Below are positions 36,651-44,385 of a DNA stretch of 64,000 nt, in pieces. The stretch covers positions 1 to 64,000 of the forward strand of contig CAVVCU010000016.1 of the NCBI GenBank assembly GCA_963746825.1, in the 5' to 3' direction. The first letter of the stretch is position 1. Each line of letters starts with the position of its first letter. Source of the DNA: JACVRW01 sp963746825 (GTDB lineage Bacteria > Actinomycetota > Thermoleophilia > Solirubrobacterales > Thermoleophilaceae). A program made the translations under genes and the position numbers. The notes beneath the pieces are model-generated. The model was given only the letters and a program-made list of their open reading frames with translations. It had not been told where the DNA came from and ran no database searches.

Positions 36651-37392
36651 GCCACGGCTAGGGTACGCGCCCTTGGCGGGCGTCTGGCTCATCCTCCCCA
36701 CCTACGACGAGGCCGAGAACCTCGAGGCCCTGGTCGAGGCGGCGCTCGAGCAGCTGGCCTCGACCGGGCTGGCCCACACCATCCTCGTGGTCGACGACAA
36801 CTCCCCCGACGGGACGGGCGTGATCGCGGACCGGCTGTCGTCGCAACACGCCTCCGTAGAGGTGCTGCACCGGCCCGCCAAAGAGGGCCTCGGCCGGGCT
36901 TACCTGGCGGGGTTCGACCGGGCCCTGTCCGCCGGGGCCGACCTCGTGATGCAGATGGACTCCGACTTCTCCCACGACCCGGCCGACATCCCGCGCCTGA
37001 TCGCGGCCGCGGGCGCGGCCGACGTGGTGCTCGGGTCGCGCTACGTGCCGGGCGGCGGGGTGACCAACTGGGCGCTGCGGCGGCGCATCCTCAGCCGGGG
37101 CGGCTGTGCCTACGCGCGCCTCATCCTCGGCGTGCCCGTGCGCGATCTCACCGGCGGGTTCAAGTGCTGGAACCGAAGGGCGCTCGAGGACCTCGACCTC
37201 GAGGGCGTGGACACCCACGGCTACGGCTTCCAGATCGAGATGAGCTACCGGGCCACCAAGGCCGGCTTCACGATCGCCGAGGTGCCGATCCTGTTCCGCG
37301 AGCGACGCGAGGGACAGTCGAAGATGGACACCAGGATCACGCTCGAGGCGGTCTGGAAGGTGCCGGCCCTCCGACTGCGGAGGAGGGGCTGA
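36649..37392 (+). CDS. Polyprenol monophosphomannose synthase-like GT2 glycosyltransferase
   Basis: About 247 residues from the ATG at 36,649. LILPTYDEAENLEALVEAAL, ILVVDDNSPDGTGVIAD (DxN), MQMDSDFSHDPADIPRLI (DxD metal/nucleotide site), VLGSRYVPGGGVTNWALRRRILSRGG, LTGGFKCWNRRAL and GYGFQIEMSYRATKAGFTIAEVPILFRERREGQSKMDTRI match Ppm1/DPM1. It transfers mannose (or glucose) from a sugar nucleotide to polyprenyl phosphate for use outside the membrane. No C-terminal membrane tail is present, so it may need a partner anchor; the small membrane protein 6 bp downstream is a candidate. Confidence 0.9.
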   Translation: MPRLGYAPLAGVWLILPTYDEAENLEALVEAALEQLASTGLAHTILVVDDNSPDGTGVIADRLSSQHASVEVLHRPAKEGLGRAYLAGFDRALSAGADLVMQMDSDFSHDPADIPRLIAAAGAADVVLGSRYVPGGGVTNWALRRRILSRGGCAYARLILGVPVRDLTGGFKCWNRRALEDLDLEGVDTHGYGFQIEMSYRATKAGFTIAEVPILFRERREGQSKMDTRITLEAVWKVPALRLRRRG

Positions 37393-37398
37393 GCGGCG

Positions 37399-37632
37399 AT
37401 GCTCGCCGGGGCGACGGGCTTCCTCGCCCGGACGATCAGGGCGATTGCGCTGCTGGGGCGCGACGCTCGGATACCGAAGCCGCTTCGCTTCGTGGCCGCC
37501 ATCGGCCTGCTCCCGATTCCCGGGCCGGTGGACGAGGCACTGCTGCTCCTGATCGCCCCGGTCTTCGCCCTCTTCTACCGCGAGCCGATGCGTGACGCGT
37601 GGCGGGAGGCCTCTCGCTCAGCGGCCGATTGA
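37399..37632 (+). CDS. Small membrane protein downstream of the polyprenol-phosphate glycosyltransferase
   Basis: 77 residues with a hydrophobic core (LRFVAAIGLLPIPGPVDEALLLLIAPVFALF) flanked by basic and polar ends (RTIRAIALLGRDARIPKP and REPMRDAWREASRSAAD). One long helix or a hairpin in the membrane is likely. The start is the ATG 6 bp after the glycosyltransferase stop. It may anchor the soluble synthase, as split Ppm systems do in mycobacteria; that is inference. Not recognised as a known family. Confidence 0.75.
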   Translation: MLAGATGFLARTIRAIALLGRDARIPKPLRFVAAIGLLPIPGPVDEALLLLIAPVFALFYREPMRDAWREASRSAAD

Positions 37633-37655
37633 CGCCGCCGGAGGGTGGGTATACT
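37629..37655 (+). promoter_or_regulatory. Candidate promoter of thioredoxin gene
   Basis: TTGACG (37,629-37,634, overlapping the preceding stop codon) and TATACT (37,650-37,655) with a 15-bp spacer, in an A/T-rich island. The spacer is short for sigma-70. The ribosome site AGGAG (37,682-37,686) lies 8 nt before the ATG. Confidence 0.4.
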
Positions 37656-37694
37656 TCATTTTGTATAGCGACCAACCGACCAGGAGCCGCCAGC

Positions 37695-38024
37695 ATGGCC
37701 GAAGCAATCACCGAGGTAACCGACACGAACTTCCAGGCGGAGGTGCTCGAGTCTGACAAGCCCGTGTTGGTCGACTTCTGGGCTCCCTGGTGCGGTCCCT
37801 GCCGCATAATCGCTCCCCATCTCGAGGAGCTCGCCGGCGAGCGCGACGACCTTCGCATCGCCAAGCTCAACGTGGACGAGAACCCCCAGATCTCATCGCA
37901 GTACAACGTGATGTCGATCCCCATGCTCCTGCTCTTCAAGCAGGGCCAGGTGGCCCACCAGATCATCGGGGCGCTGCCGAAGAACCGGCTCGTGCAGGAG
38001 ATCGAGCCGGCGCTGGCGGCTTAG
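37695..38024 (+). CDS. trxA: Thioredoxin
   Basis: 109 residues with the classical fold. The active site is WAPWCGPCR (Cys33 and Cys36), preceded by the buried Asp in VLVDFWA; the cis-proline is in NVMSIPMLLLFKQGQ. It reduces disulfides in the cytoplasm with thioredoxin reductase. The ATG at 37,695 follows a good ribosome site; a longer open frame upstream is not used. The gene converges on the membrane protein at 38,029 with a 4-bp gap. Confidence 0.97.
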   Translation: MAEAITEVTDTNFQAEVLESDKPVLVDFWAPWCGPCRIIAPHLEELAGERDDLRIAKLNVDENPQISSQYNVMSIPMLLLFKQGQVAHQIIGALPKNRLVQEIEPALAA

Positions 38025-38028
38025 TCGA

Positions 38029-38442
38029 TCAGGCCGGCGTCGCGGGCGCGTTCGGCTGCTCGCGCTCGCGCCGCGCGCGGTAGACGCCGCCCAGCGTTCC
38101 CAGGATCGCGCCCACGATCGTCGTTACCACTACCAGGCTGACCTGGGGCTCGCTCAGGTGGGCCTTGGGCTCGGTGTCGAGGATCTCCAGGCCGAGCAGG
38201 ATGAAGCTGCCGTAGATGAGCCCTCCGAGCGCGCCGCGCACGAAGCCCTGCTCACCGCCGCGGTGCTCCATGCCGCCGACGAAGCCGCCCAGCAGGGCGA
38301 TCGGGCCGACGAGGACGTAGTAGACGATCTCGTTCCAGCCCAGCGCCAGGCCGGTCACCAGCCCGAAGATCAGCGTGACCACGATCGCGCCCACGATCTG
38401 CTCGGCGGGGGTGCGCTCCTCGAAGGCGGGCGGAAGCGGCAT
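38029..38442 (-). CDS. Hypothetical integral membrane protein
   Basis: 137 residues with four hydrophobic segments: VGAIVVTLIFGLVTGLALG, IVYYVLVGPIALLGGFVGG, VRGALGGLIYGSFILLGLEIL and VSLVVVTTIVGAILGTLGGVY. A short N-terminal tail (MPLPPAFEERTPAEQ) and a basic, Pro/Ala-rich C-tail (RARREREQPNAPATPA) flank them. It starts 14 bp beyond the ileS stop on the same strand, so it may be in that transcript. Function unknown. Confidence 0.75.
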   Translation of the reverse strand: MPLPPAFEERTPAEQIVGAIVVTLIFGLVTGLALGWNEIVYYVLVGPIALLGGFVGGMEHRGGEQGFVRGALGGLIYGSFILLGLEILDTEPKAHLSEPQVSLVVVTTIVGAILGTLGGVYRARREREQPNAPATPA

Positions 38443-38456
38443 GGCCGCGGGCCAGG

Positions 38457-41400
38457 TTACCTTCGCTCGACCAAGATGAGCAAGGCGCGGCCCTCGATCT
38501 CGGCCGTCTCCCCGGCGGCGTCGGCGCCGTCGAAGGTGACCGCCGTGGCCAGGGTCTCCCCGGCCACGTACTCCTGATGCGCCCGGGTGGCGTCCAACAG
38601 CTCGTCGTCGCCTCCCAGGGTCAGCGAGATCCGGTCCTCGACGTTGAGCCCTGCGTTCTTGCGCGCGCCCTGCACGGCGTGCACCACCTCGCGCGCGAGG
38701 CCCTCCCGGCGTAGGTCGTCGTCGAGCTCGAGGTTGAGCGCGACCGCGTGCGTGCCCGCGCGCTCGACCTGGTAGCCCTCGAGCGGCTGCAGCACGATCT
38801 GCACGTCGTCGGGCCCGATCTCGTGCTCGCTGCCGTCGACGTTGATGCCCGAGCGCCCACCCTCGCGAAGGCGCCCCGGCTCGAGAGCGGCCACCGCCGC
38901 CGCCACCTGGGGCATCTGCTTGCCGAAGCGCGGCCCGAGCGTGCGGTAGTTGGGCTTGATCTCGAAGCGGCCCAGCTCCTCGGCCTCCGATACGTAGCGG
39001 ACCGACTTCACGTTGAGCTCGTCGATGAGCAGGCGCTCGAGGCGCTCGATGGCCTCGCGCTCGCGGTCGGCGGCCACCACCACCGCCTCGCTCAGCGGCT
39101 GGCGCACCTTCAGCTTGGCGTGCGCCCGGGCGGCGCGCCCCAGCTCCACCGCGTCGCGCACCACCTGCATGTCCCGCTCGAGGCGCTCGTCGCGCTCGCC
39201 GGGCTCGGGGAAGTCGCACAGGTGAACCGACGGCTCGCGCCCGTCGAGATTGTCGTAGATCTCGTCGGTGATGAAGGGGGTGAGCGGCGCAAGCAGCTTG
39301 GCCACCGTCACGAGGCTCTCGTGCAGGGTCGAGAAGGCGGCGGGGTCGCCGTCCCAGAAGCGCCGGCGCGACAGCCGCACGTACCAGTTGGAGAGGTCGT
39401 CGACGAACTCGGCCACCGCCCGGCCGGCGAACGTGGTGTCGTAGCCGTCCATGCGCTCGACCACGCGCTCCACGGTGGCCGCCAGGCGCGAGCGGATCCA
39501 GCGATCGAGCTCGGTCGGCTCGCCGCTGGCACCTGGGTCCTCGATCGCGTTCACGTTCGCGTACATCACGTAGAACGCGTAGGTGTTCCACAGCGGCTTG
39601 AGGAACTGTCGTACCGATTCGCCCACCGTCTCGAGCGAGAAGCGGTAGCCGTCCCAGGGCTGCTTCGAGGTGAAGTAGTACCAGCGAAAGGCGTCCGCGC
39701 CGTGGGTGTCGAGCACGTCCCAGGGAACGACCACGTTGCCCTTCGACTTGGACATCTTCTGGCCCTCGGCATCGAGGATCAGGCCCAGGCACAGGCAGGT
39801 TTCATAGGACGAGCGGCCGAACAGCAGCACCGACACCGCGAGCAACGAGTAGAACCAACCGCGCGTCTGGTCGAGGGCCTCGCAGATGTACTGGGCCGGG
39901 TAGCTGTCCTCGAAGGCGTCCTGGTTCTCGAAGGGGGCGTGCCACTGGGCGAAGGGCATGCAGCCCGAGTCCCACCACACGTCGATCAGGTCGGGCACTC
40001 GGTGCATGGCGGCGCCGCAGTCCGAGCAGCGCAGCACGGGCGCGTCGATGTAGGGGCGGTGCACGTCGTCCGGCGGCTCTCCGCCGCGCTCGCGGATCTC
40101 CTCCAGCGAGCCGATGCACACCACGTGGGCGGGGTCGGCGTCGCAGCGCCAGATCGGTAGCGGCGTGCCCCAGTAACGCTCGCGCGAGAGCGCCCAGTCG
40201 ACGTTGTTCTCCAGCCAGTTGCCCATCCGGCCGTGCTTGATGTGCTCGGGATGCCAGTCCACGGTCTCGTTGGCGGCCAGCAGCTGGTCCTTGACCTCGC
40301 TGGTGCGCGCGTACCAGCCGGTCTTGGCGTAGTAGATGAGCGGCGTGTCGCAGCGCCAGCAGTGCGGATAGGAGTGGGTGTACTCGCCCGCCCTGAAGAG
40401 CCGACCGGAGTCGCGAAGCGCCTCGATGACCTGGGGGTCGGCCTCGCGCACGTGCAGGCCGGCGAAGGGGCCGGTGCGGTCGTCGAAGGTGCCGTCGGGG
40501 CGGACGGGGTTGTGGATGGTCAGGCCGTTGTCGGTGGCCAGGCGGAAGTCGTCCTCGCCGAAGGCCGCCCCGGTGTGCACCACGCCGGTGCCGTCCTCGA
40601 CCGAGACGAAGTCGCCGGCGAGCACGGTGTGCCCCTTGGGCCCGTAGTCGCTGAAGTAGGGAAAGGGGGCCTCGTAGGGCAGGCCGAGCAGCTCCGAGCC
40701 GGGCATGCGCTCCTCGATCTCGGCGTCCTCTCCGAGCACCCGTTCCACCAGCGCCTCGGCCAGGATGAGGCGCTCACCATCCAAGCGTGCGCGAACGTAG
40801 GTGACCTCGGGATCGACGGCGATCGCCGCGTGGGGAACGAGCGTCCACGGCATGGTGGTCCAGGCCAGCAGCGAGACGTCGGGCTCGTCACGCAGGGGGA
40901 ACTTCACGAACACCGACGGGTCGACGGTGTCCCTGTAGCCCTGCGCGACCTCGTGACTCGACAGCGCGGTGCCGCAGCGGGTGCAGTAGGGCACGACCTT
41001 GTGGCCCTCGGTCAGGAGGCCCTTCTCGAAGACCTGCTTGAGCGACCACCAGACCGACTCGACGTAGGAGTTGTCGAGCGTGTAGTAGGCGTCGTCGGTG
41101 TCGACCCAGAAGCCGATGCGCTCAGTCAGCGCGTTCCACTCGTCGATGTAGCGCAGCACCGACTCACGGCATTTCGCGTTGAACTCGGCCACGCCGTAGC
41201 GCTCGATGTCCTCCTTGGATGTGAAGCCGAGCTCCTTCTCGATCTCGAGCTCCACGGGCAGGCCGTGGCAGTCCCAGCCGCCCTTGCGGTGAACCAGGTG
41301 GCCCTGCATCGTCTTGTAGCGCGGGAACACGTCCTTGAACACGCGCGCGAGCACGTGATGGGAGCCCGGCCGGCCGTTGGCGGTGGGCGGTCCCTCGTAG

Positions 41401-41564
41401 AAGACGAATTTCGGACTGCCTTCCCGGCGGCGCACCGATTCGCCGAACACGTCGCGTTCGCGCCACCGCTCGAGAATGCCCTGTTCAAGGGCAGGAAAGG
41501 ACTGCGCGGAGTCGACGGAGCGGTAGCGCGGCATCGGGTCGTCGATTGTAGGCGGGGTGTGCAT
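38457..41564 (-). CDS. ileS: Isoleucyl-tRNA synthetase
   Basis: Up to 1,035 residues. The Rossmann catalytic domain has the signature GPPTANGRPGSHHV (HIGH equivalent is GSHH, the form seen in one IleS branch), WDCHGLPVELEIEKELG, a CP1 editing domain (WTTMPWTLVPHAAIAVDPE and GTGVVHTGAAFGEDDF), and KMSKSKGNVVVPWDVLDTHGADAFRWY. The anticodon-binding domain follows. It charges tRNA-Ile and edits valine. The start is uncertain: ATG 41,564 gives MHTPPTIDDP, while ATG 41,534 (MPRYRSVDSAQSFPALEQG) matches family starts better. No T-box leader is visible upstream. Confidence 0.97.
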   Translation of the reverse strand: MHTPPTIDDPMPRYRSVDSAQSFPALEQGILERWRERDVFGESVRRREGSPKFVFYEGPPTANGRPGSHHVLARVFKDVFPRYKTMQGHLVHRKGGWDCHGLPVELEIEKELGFTSKEDIERYGVAEFNAKCRESVLRYIDEWNALTERIGFWVDTDDAYYTLDNSYVESVWWSLKQVFEKGLLTEGHKVVPYCTRCGTALSSHEVAQGYRDTVDPSVFVKFPLRDEPDVSLLAWTTMPWTLVPHAAIAVDPEVTYVRARLDGERLILAEALVERVLGEDAEIEERMPGSELLGLPYEAPFPYFSDYGPKGHTVLAGDFVSVEDGTGVVHTGAAFGEDDFRLATDNGLTIHNPVRPDGTFDDRTGPFAGLHVREADPQVIEALRDSGRLFRAGEYTHSYPHCWRCDTPLIYYAKTGWYARTSEVKDQLLAANETVDWHPEHIKHGRMGNWLENNVDWALSRERYWGTPLPIWRCDADPAHVVCIGSLEEIRERGGEPPDDVHRPYIDAPVLRCSDCGAAMHRVPDLIDVWWDSGCMPFAQWHAPFENQDAFEDSYPAQYICEALDQTRGWFYSLLAVSVLLFGRSSYETCLCLGLILDAEGQKMSKSKGNVVVPWDVLDTHGADAFRWYYFTSKQPWDGYRFSLETVGESVRQFLKPLWNTYAFYVMYANVNAIEDPGASGEPTELDRWIRSRLAATVERVVERMDGYDTTFAGRAVAEFVDDLSNWYVRLSRRRFWDGDPAAFSTLHESLVTVAKLLAPLTPFITDEIYDNLDGREPSVHLCDFPEPGERDERLERDMQVVRDAVELGRAARAHAKLKVRQPLSEAVVVAADREREAIERLERLLIDELNVKSVRYVSEAEELGRFEIKPNYRTLGPRFGKQMPQVAAAVAALEPGRLREGGRSGINVDGSEHEIGPDDVQIVLQPLEGYQVERAGTHAVALNLELDDDLRREGLAREVVHAVQGARKNAGLNVEDRISLTLGGDDELLDATRAHQEYVAGETLATAVTFDGADAAGETAEIEGRALLILVERR

Positions 41565-41591
41565 GGAGCCCGAATCGTGCTAGTAGTACCG

Positions 41592-41740
41592 GCCAATCGC
41601 CGAATCGTCCGTGGCATGAGGCCGAGGACGAACGGGGGACCCAAATCAAGATGGGGCTAACCGGCAGCAGCCAGCCGGCGCGTGACTTCTTTCCTGCGCG
41701 AGCCCGACAGCTAACCCCGTAGGCCGTTGGAAAGAGGAGT
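41592..41740 (+). promoter_or_regulatory. c-di-AMP (ydaO/yuaA) riboswitch upstream of CAP gene
   Basis: The conserved elements of the ydaO/yuaA class are clear: CGCCGAATC near the 5' end, GTCC/GGAC pairing, ACGGGGGACCCA (41,632-41,643), TGGGGCTAACC, then GAGCCCGACAGCTAACCCCGTAGGC (41,701-41,724 region), the diagnostic 3' core, followed by GGAAAGAGGAG. It is read on the plus strand directly into the CAP gene, with the ribosome site GAGGAG inside or just after it. This class binds c-di-AMP and usually shuts off cell-wall hydrolase genes in actinobacteria. Confidence 0.88.
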
Positions 41741-41746
41741 CCAGGA

Positions 41747-42208
41747 GTGCGCCGTACATCCGCCCTTGTTGCGTGCGTGGCAGCCGCCACAGCTCTGCTG
41801 TGCCCTGGCTCTGCGTTCGCGGCCGCCGCCGGCGTGAGCGCCGAAGCGAAGGCGATCGGCGCCCTCAACGAGATCCGCGCCGCCAACGGCCTGGCTCCGC
41901 TGCGCACCTCGAGGAGCCTGGCCCGGTCGGCGAACGCCTATTCGCGCCACATGCTCGACAACGACTTCTTCGGCCACCAGGCCCGCATTCCGGTGGCCGC
42001 GGGCTTCCGCACCGCGGGCGAGACGCTGGCCTGGCACTCGGGCCACAGCGCGGGAGCCAAGCGCACCGTGCGCGCCTGGATGGCCTCGCCGCCCCACCGC
42101 TCCGTGCTCATGTCCTCCGCCTACAGCATGGTGGGAATGGGCATGGAGATGGGGCACCTCGGCAGCCGCGCCACCACCATGTGGGTGGCGCACTTCGGCC
42201 ACCGCTAG
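41747..42208 (+). CDS. Secreted CAP (SCP/PR-1) domain protein under riboswitch control
   Basis: 153 residues from the GTG at 41,747. A signal peptide (RRTSALVACVAAATALLCPGSAFA-AAA) leads a short CAP domain: ALNEIRAANGLAPLRTSRSLARSANAYSRHML, NDFFGHQARI, GETLAWHSGHS, WMASPPHRSVLMSSAYSMVGMGM and WVAHFGHR. The family cavity His and Glu residues are present. It is preceded by a c-di-AMP riboswitch, linking an extracellular domain to the wall-stress second messenger. It is shorter than the CAP protein at 18,355, with no clear N-terminal extension. Confidence 0.92.
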   Translation: MRRTSALVACVAAATALLCPGSAFAAAAGVSAEAKAIGALNEIRAANGLAPLRTSRSLARSANAYSRHMLDNDFFGHQARIPVAAGFRTAGETLAWHSGHSAGAKRTVRAWMASPPHRSVLMSSAYSMVGMGMEMGHLGSRATTMWVAHFGHR

Positions 42209-42221
42209 GGAATCCCTTGCC

Positions 42222-42665
42222 CTAAGCCGCCAGCTTTCGGCAGAGGACCGAAAGCGTGTGCTTCTCGCCCTCGTCGAGGGCGTCGAAGGCGCGGGTGACC
42301 CGATCGGAGTGAGCGGGGAAGAGGCGCTCCACCAACTCGTTGCCGGCCCCCGTGAGCTCCACCAGCACGATGCGCCGGTCCGACGGGGAGCGGCGGCGCA
42401 CCACGTATCCGCGCGCTGACAGGGTGACCGTGACCTCGGTGGCGTTGGCCTTCGACCAGCCCAGGCGACGACGGAGCGTCTTCAGCTCGAGCGTGCCCCC
42501 CGCGGTGGTGAGCACCACGAGCACGGAGAAGCCCGCCGCGGTGACGCCCTCGCGCTCCAGCTCGGCGGCGAGGCGGCGGCGCACGGCGGCCTCCGCGCGC
42601 ACCAGCGACTGAAGGGCGCGGTGGGCCAGTGGATCCCCTAGCTCGAGCAGCATCGCGAACGCCAC
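42222..42665 (-). CDS. MarR-family transcriptional regulator
   Basis: 147 residues from the GTG at 42,665 (ATG at 42,653 is an alternative). The winged helix reads GFSVLVVLTTAGGTLELKTLRRRLGWSKANATEVTVTLSARGYVVRRRSPSDRRIVLVELTGAG, with the wing motif SPSDRRIVLVELT characteristic of MarR. The C-terminal helix (NELVERLFPAHSDRVTRAFDALDEGEKHTL) forms the dimer interface. It converges on the CAP gene with a 13-bp gap. The ligand and targets are unknown. Confidence 0.88.
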   Translation of the reverse strand: MAFAMLLELGDPLAHRALQSLVRAEAAVRRRLAAELEREGVTAAGFSVLVVLTTAGGTLELKTLRRRLGWSKANATEVTVTLSARGYVVRRRSPSDRRIVLVELTGAGNELVERLFPAHSDRVTRAFDALDEGEKHTLSVLCRKLAA

Positions 42666-42704
42666 CCTAAGGGCGAGGGCGGACGGGAACCGCCCGCCGC
42701 CGGG

Positions 42705-43625
42705 TCAGCCGGCGCGCTTGCTCGCGGCCAGCGAGATGCGCCCGGACCGCGGCTCCGCGGTGGGCTCGGGCACGGTCAGCACCTGGTCGAGGCGCCCGCT
42801 GTCGACGTAGCCCTTCAGGCGCTCGACGGCCTCGGCGGGCGCGCTGCCCAGCGAGGGGATACCGTGATCGCCGCTGGCGGGCATCGTCTCGCGGTACTCG
42901 AAGACCGGCGCGACCGAGCCCACTTGGCGGACGGCGTACACGAGCCGGCCCACAACGTCGAGCGTGGCCTCGCCGCCGCAGAAGACAAAGGCGGTCGGGT
43001 CGAGCGCGCGGATCGCGCGGACCACCCGTTCCGGCTGCATGTCGAAGGACAGCAGGAGCGTGCGAAAGCCGGCGCGCCGAAGGCTCAGCTCGAGCGCCTG
43101 CACGTGCATTGAGTCGATGTCGAGCCGCGGGCTCGAGTCGAACAGGAGAACGCCCTGGGGACGGCTCGGCGGCGGCGCCACACGGCGGGCCGCGTGCATC
43201 CACCCGGTGGCCCAGCGCAGAGCGAGCTCGCGCTCGGCCTCGCGGCCCTCACGGCCGTCGGCCAGCTCGAGCGCCGGCAGCAGGACCTCCTCCACCGATC
43301 GCTCCACCGACCGGACGGCGAGGCTCTCCTCGAGCACGCGGTCCGCGAGTCCCTCGTCGAAGTGGTCCCACGCGTCGAGCATCCGGCTGGGCGAGCTCGG
43401 TCCCTCGCCGCGCTGGCGGGCCAGCTCGATGGCGGAGGAGATGTTGTGGGTCTCGAGCAGGGCCCGGCGCAGGGATTCGAGCTCGGCCAGGTCGTACTGG
43501 CGGTGGCCGCCCTGCGTACGGCGCGGCTTGGGGTAGCCGAAGCGCCGTTCCCAGCTACGCAGCGTATTGGGGCTCACCCCCAGCAACTCTGCAGCCGCGT
43601 TGGTCCTGATCCCGCTCACACACAC
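42705..43625 (-). CDS. MerR-family regulator with a cobalamin-binding-like C-terminal domain
   Basis: 306 residues. The N-terminal MerR helix-turn-helix is GIRTNAAAELLGVSPNTLRSWERRFGYPKPRRTQGGHRQYDLAELESLRRAL. The C-terminal half (FDSSPRLDIDSMHVQALELSLRRAGFRTLLLSFDMQP, then AIRALDPTAFVFCGGEATLD) follows the flavodoxin-like B12-binding domain of CarH/LitR, with a preceding helical bundle. In place of ExHxxG it has SMHVQA, keeping the His but not the Gly, so B12 binding is doubtful. The GTG at 43,619 is an alternative start. Palindromic AGCGCT sites lie just upstream. Confidence 0.83.
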   Translation of the reverse strand: MCVSGIRTNAAAELLGVSPNTLRSWERRFGYPKPRRTQGGHRQYDLAELESLRRALLETHNISSAIELARQRGEGPSSPSRMLDAWDHFDEGLADRVLEESLAVRSVERSVEEVLLPALELADGREGREAERELALRWATGWMHAARRVAPPPSRPQGVLLFDSSPRLDIDSMHVQALELSLRRAGFRTLLLSFDMQPERVVRAIRALDPTAFVFCGGEATLDVVGRLVYAVRQVGSVAPVFEYRETMPASGDHGIPSLGSAPAEAVERLKGYVDSGRLDQVLTVPEPTAEPRSGRISLAASKRAG

Positions 43626-43636
43626 TCCGTCCCGTT

Positions 43637-43677
43637 CAAGCGCTTGCCCCCTTGCATAGGTTTCGGCCAGAAGCGCT
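43637..43677. promoter_or_regulatory. Candidate operator sites with AGCGCT cores upstream of the MerR gene
   Basis: CAAGCGCTTG (43,637-43,646), a perfect 10-bp palindrome 12 bp upstream of the regulator start, and AAGCGCT (43,671-43,677) 34 bp away. They are within the probable promoter region and may be autoregulatory sites. No clear -10 or -35 pair was found. Confidence 0.4.
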
Positions 43678-43753
43678 CATAACTTGAGTCAACTTTCGGT
43701 ACGGAGTTCGGACTGGCGGGCAAGGTGTGCAGAGCTTCTCGCCCCCCGCTCGG

Positions 43754-44269
43754 CTAACGCCGGCCGAATTCGCTCGGCTCGACCGTTACCAGCACGGCAC
43801 GTGGCGGGCCGCAGGTGGCGATCCGCCCGGCGAGGGTTCCGACCCGGCGCTTGCCGGCCGAGGACGCGAGGCGCAGCGGCATGACCACGGGGTCGACCGG
43901 CCGCTGCGCGGCCAGTCCCGCGTGACGGGCTAGCTGGTCGTCTCCCATGGGGCTGGTGACGAGGTCGAGCAGGTGGGTGCCCATGAGCTTCTTCTCCTTG
44001 CCGAAGATGCTCTCCCCCGCCTGGCTGACGGCGCTCACGCACAGCTCGTAGGTGCAGATCACGAAGGCCGCCGCGGAGCCCGGCAGGGCGTCGCGCGAGC
44101 AGGCGAGCAGCATGCCCATGCCGCAGCGCTCACACACGCGCCGGCGCAGGTCGGGCCGCCCGGGCGGCTCGTCGCTCGGGTGGCCGCAGCGGGTGCAGAA
44201 CCGAATCGGCTTCGGTCTTCCCACACCGGTCGGCGTCCACGACCGGTCTATGCGGATAAGAGCCGTCAC
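43754..44269 (-). CDS. Zinc-ribbon and PAS-like domain hypothetical protein
   Basis: 171 residues from the GTG at 44,269. A two-CxxC zinc ribbon (Cys25, Cys28, Cys46, Cys49) is followed by GMGMLLACSRDALPGSAAAFVICTYELCVSAVSQAGESIFGKEKKLMGTHLLDLVTSP, whose pattern (xVSxxGESIFGKxxxxxxG and DLVTSP) resembles a PAS core with its FGxxxxxxxG(x)xLxDLV ending. The C-terminus has VVMPLRLASS and AGRIATCGPPRAVLVTVEPS. No DNA-binding or kinase domain is visible. It diverges from fumC. Function unknown. Confidence 0.7.
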   Translation of the reverse strand: MTALIRIDRSWTPTGVGRPKPIRFCTRCGHPSDEPPGRPDLRRRVCERCGMGMLLACSRDALPGSAAAFVICTYELCVSAVSQAGESIFGKEKKLMGTHLLDLVTSPMGDDQLARHAGLAAQRPVDPVVMPLRLASSAGKRRVGTLAGRIATCGPPRAVLVTVEPSEFGRR

Positions 44270-44385
44270 CTTGGCGATGAGAACACGTAACGAGGAACGG
44301 TGCGCCGGTCGCGCGAAATCTGCACGGGATCACGTGCCGACTCAGTGCGAAAGTCTCCCGCCATGCGGGCGGTAGCCTAAACGCT

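Noticed and set aside
35058..37595. 845-residue plus-strand open frame over the polymerase X region
   Set aside because: It is antisense to polX, full of Arg/Gly/His-rich low-complexity sequence, and overlaps the real glycosyltransferase.
38748..40160. 470-residue plus-strand open frame opposite ileS
   Set aside because: Antisense to a strongly conserved essential gene; no recognisable domain.
41565..41640. T-box leader upstream of ileS
   Set aside because: No T-box sequence or anti-terminator stem on the minus strand before ileS; the conserved elements here are on the plus strand and belong to the c-di-AMP riboswitch.
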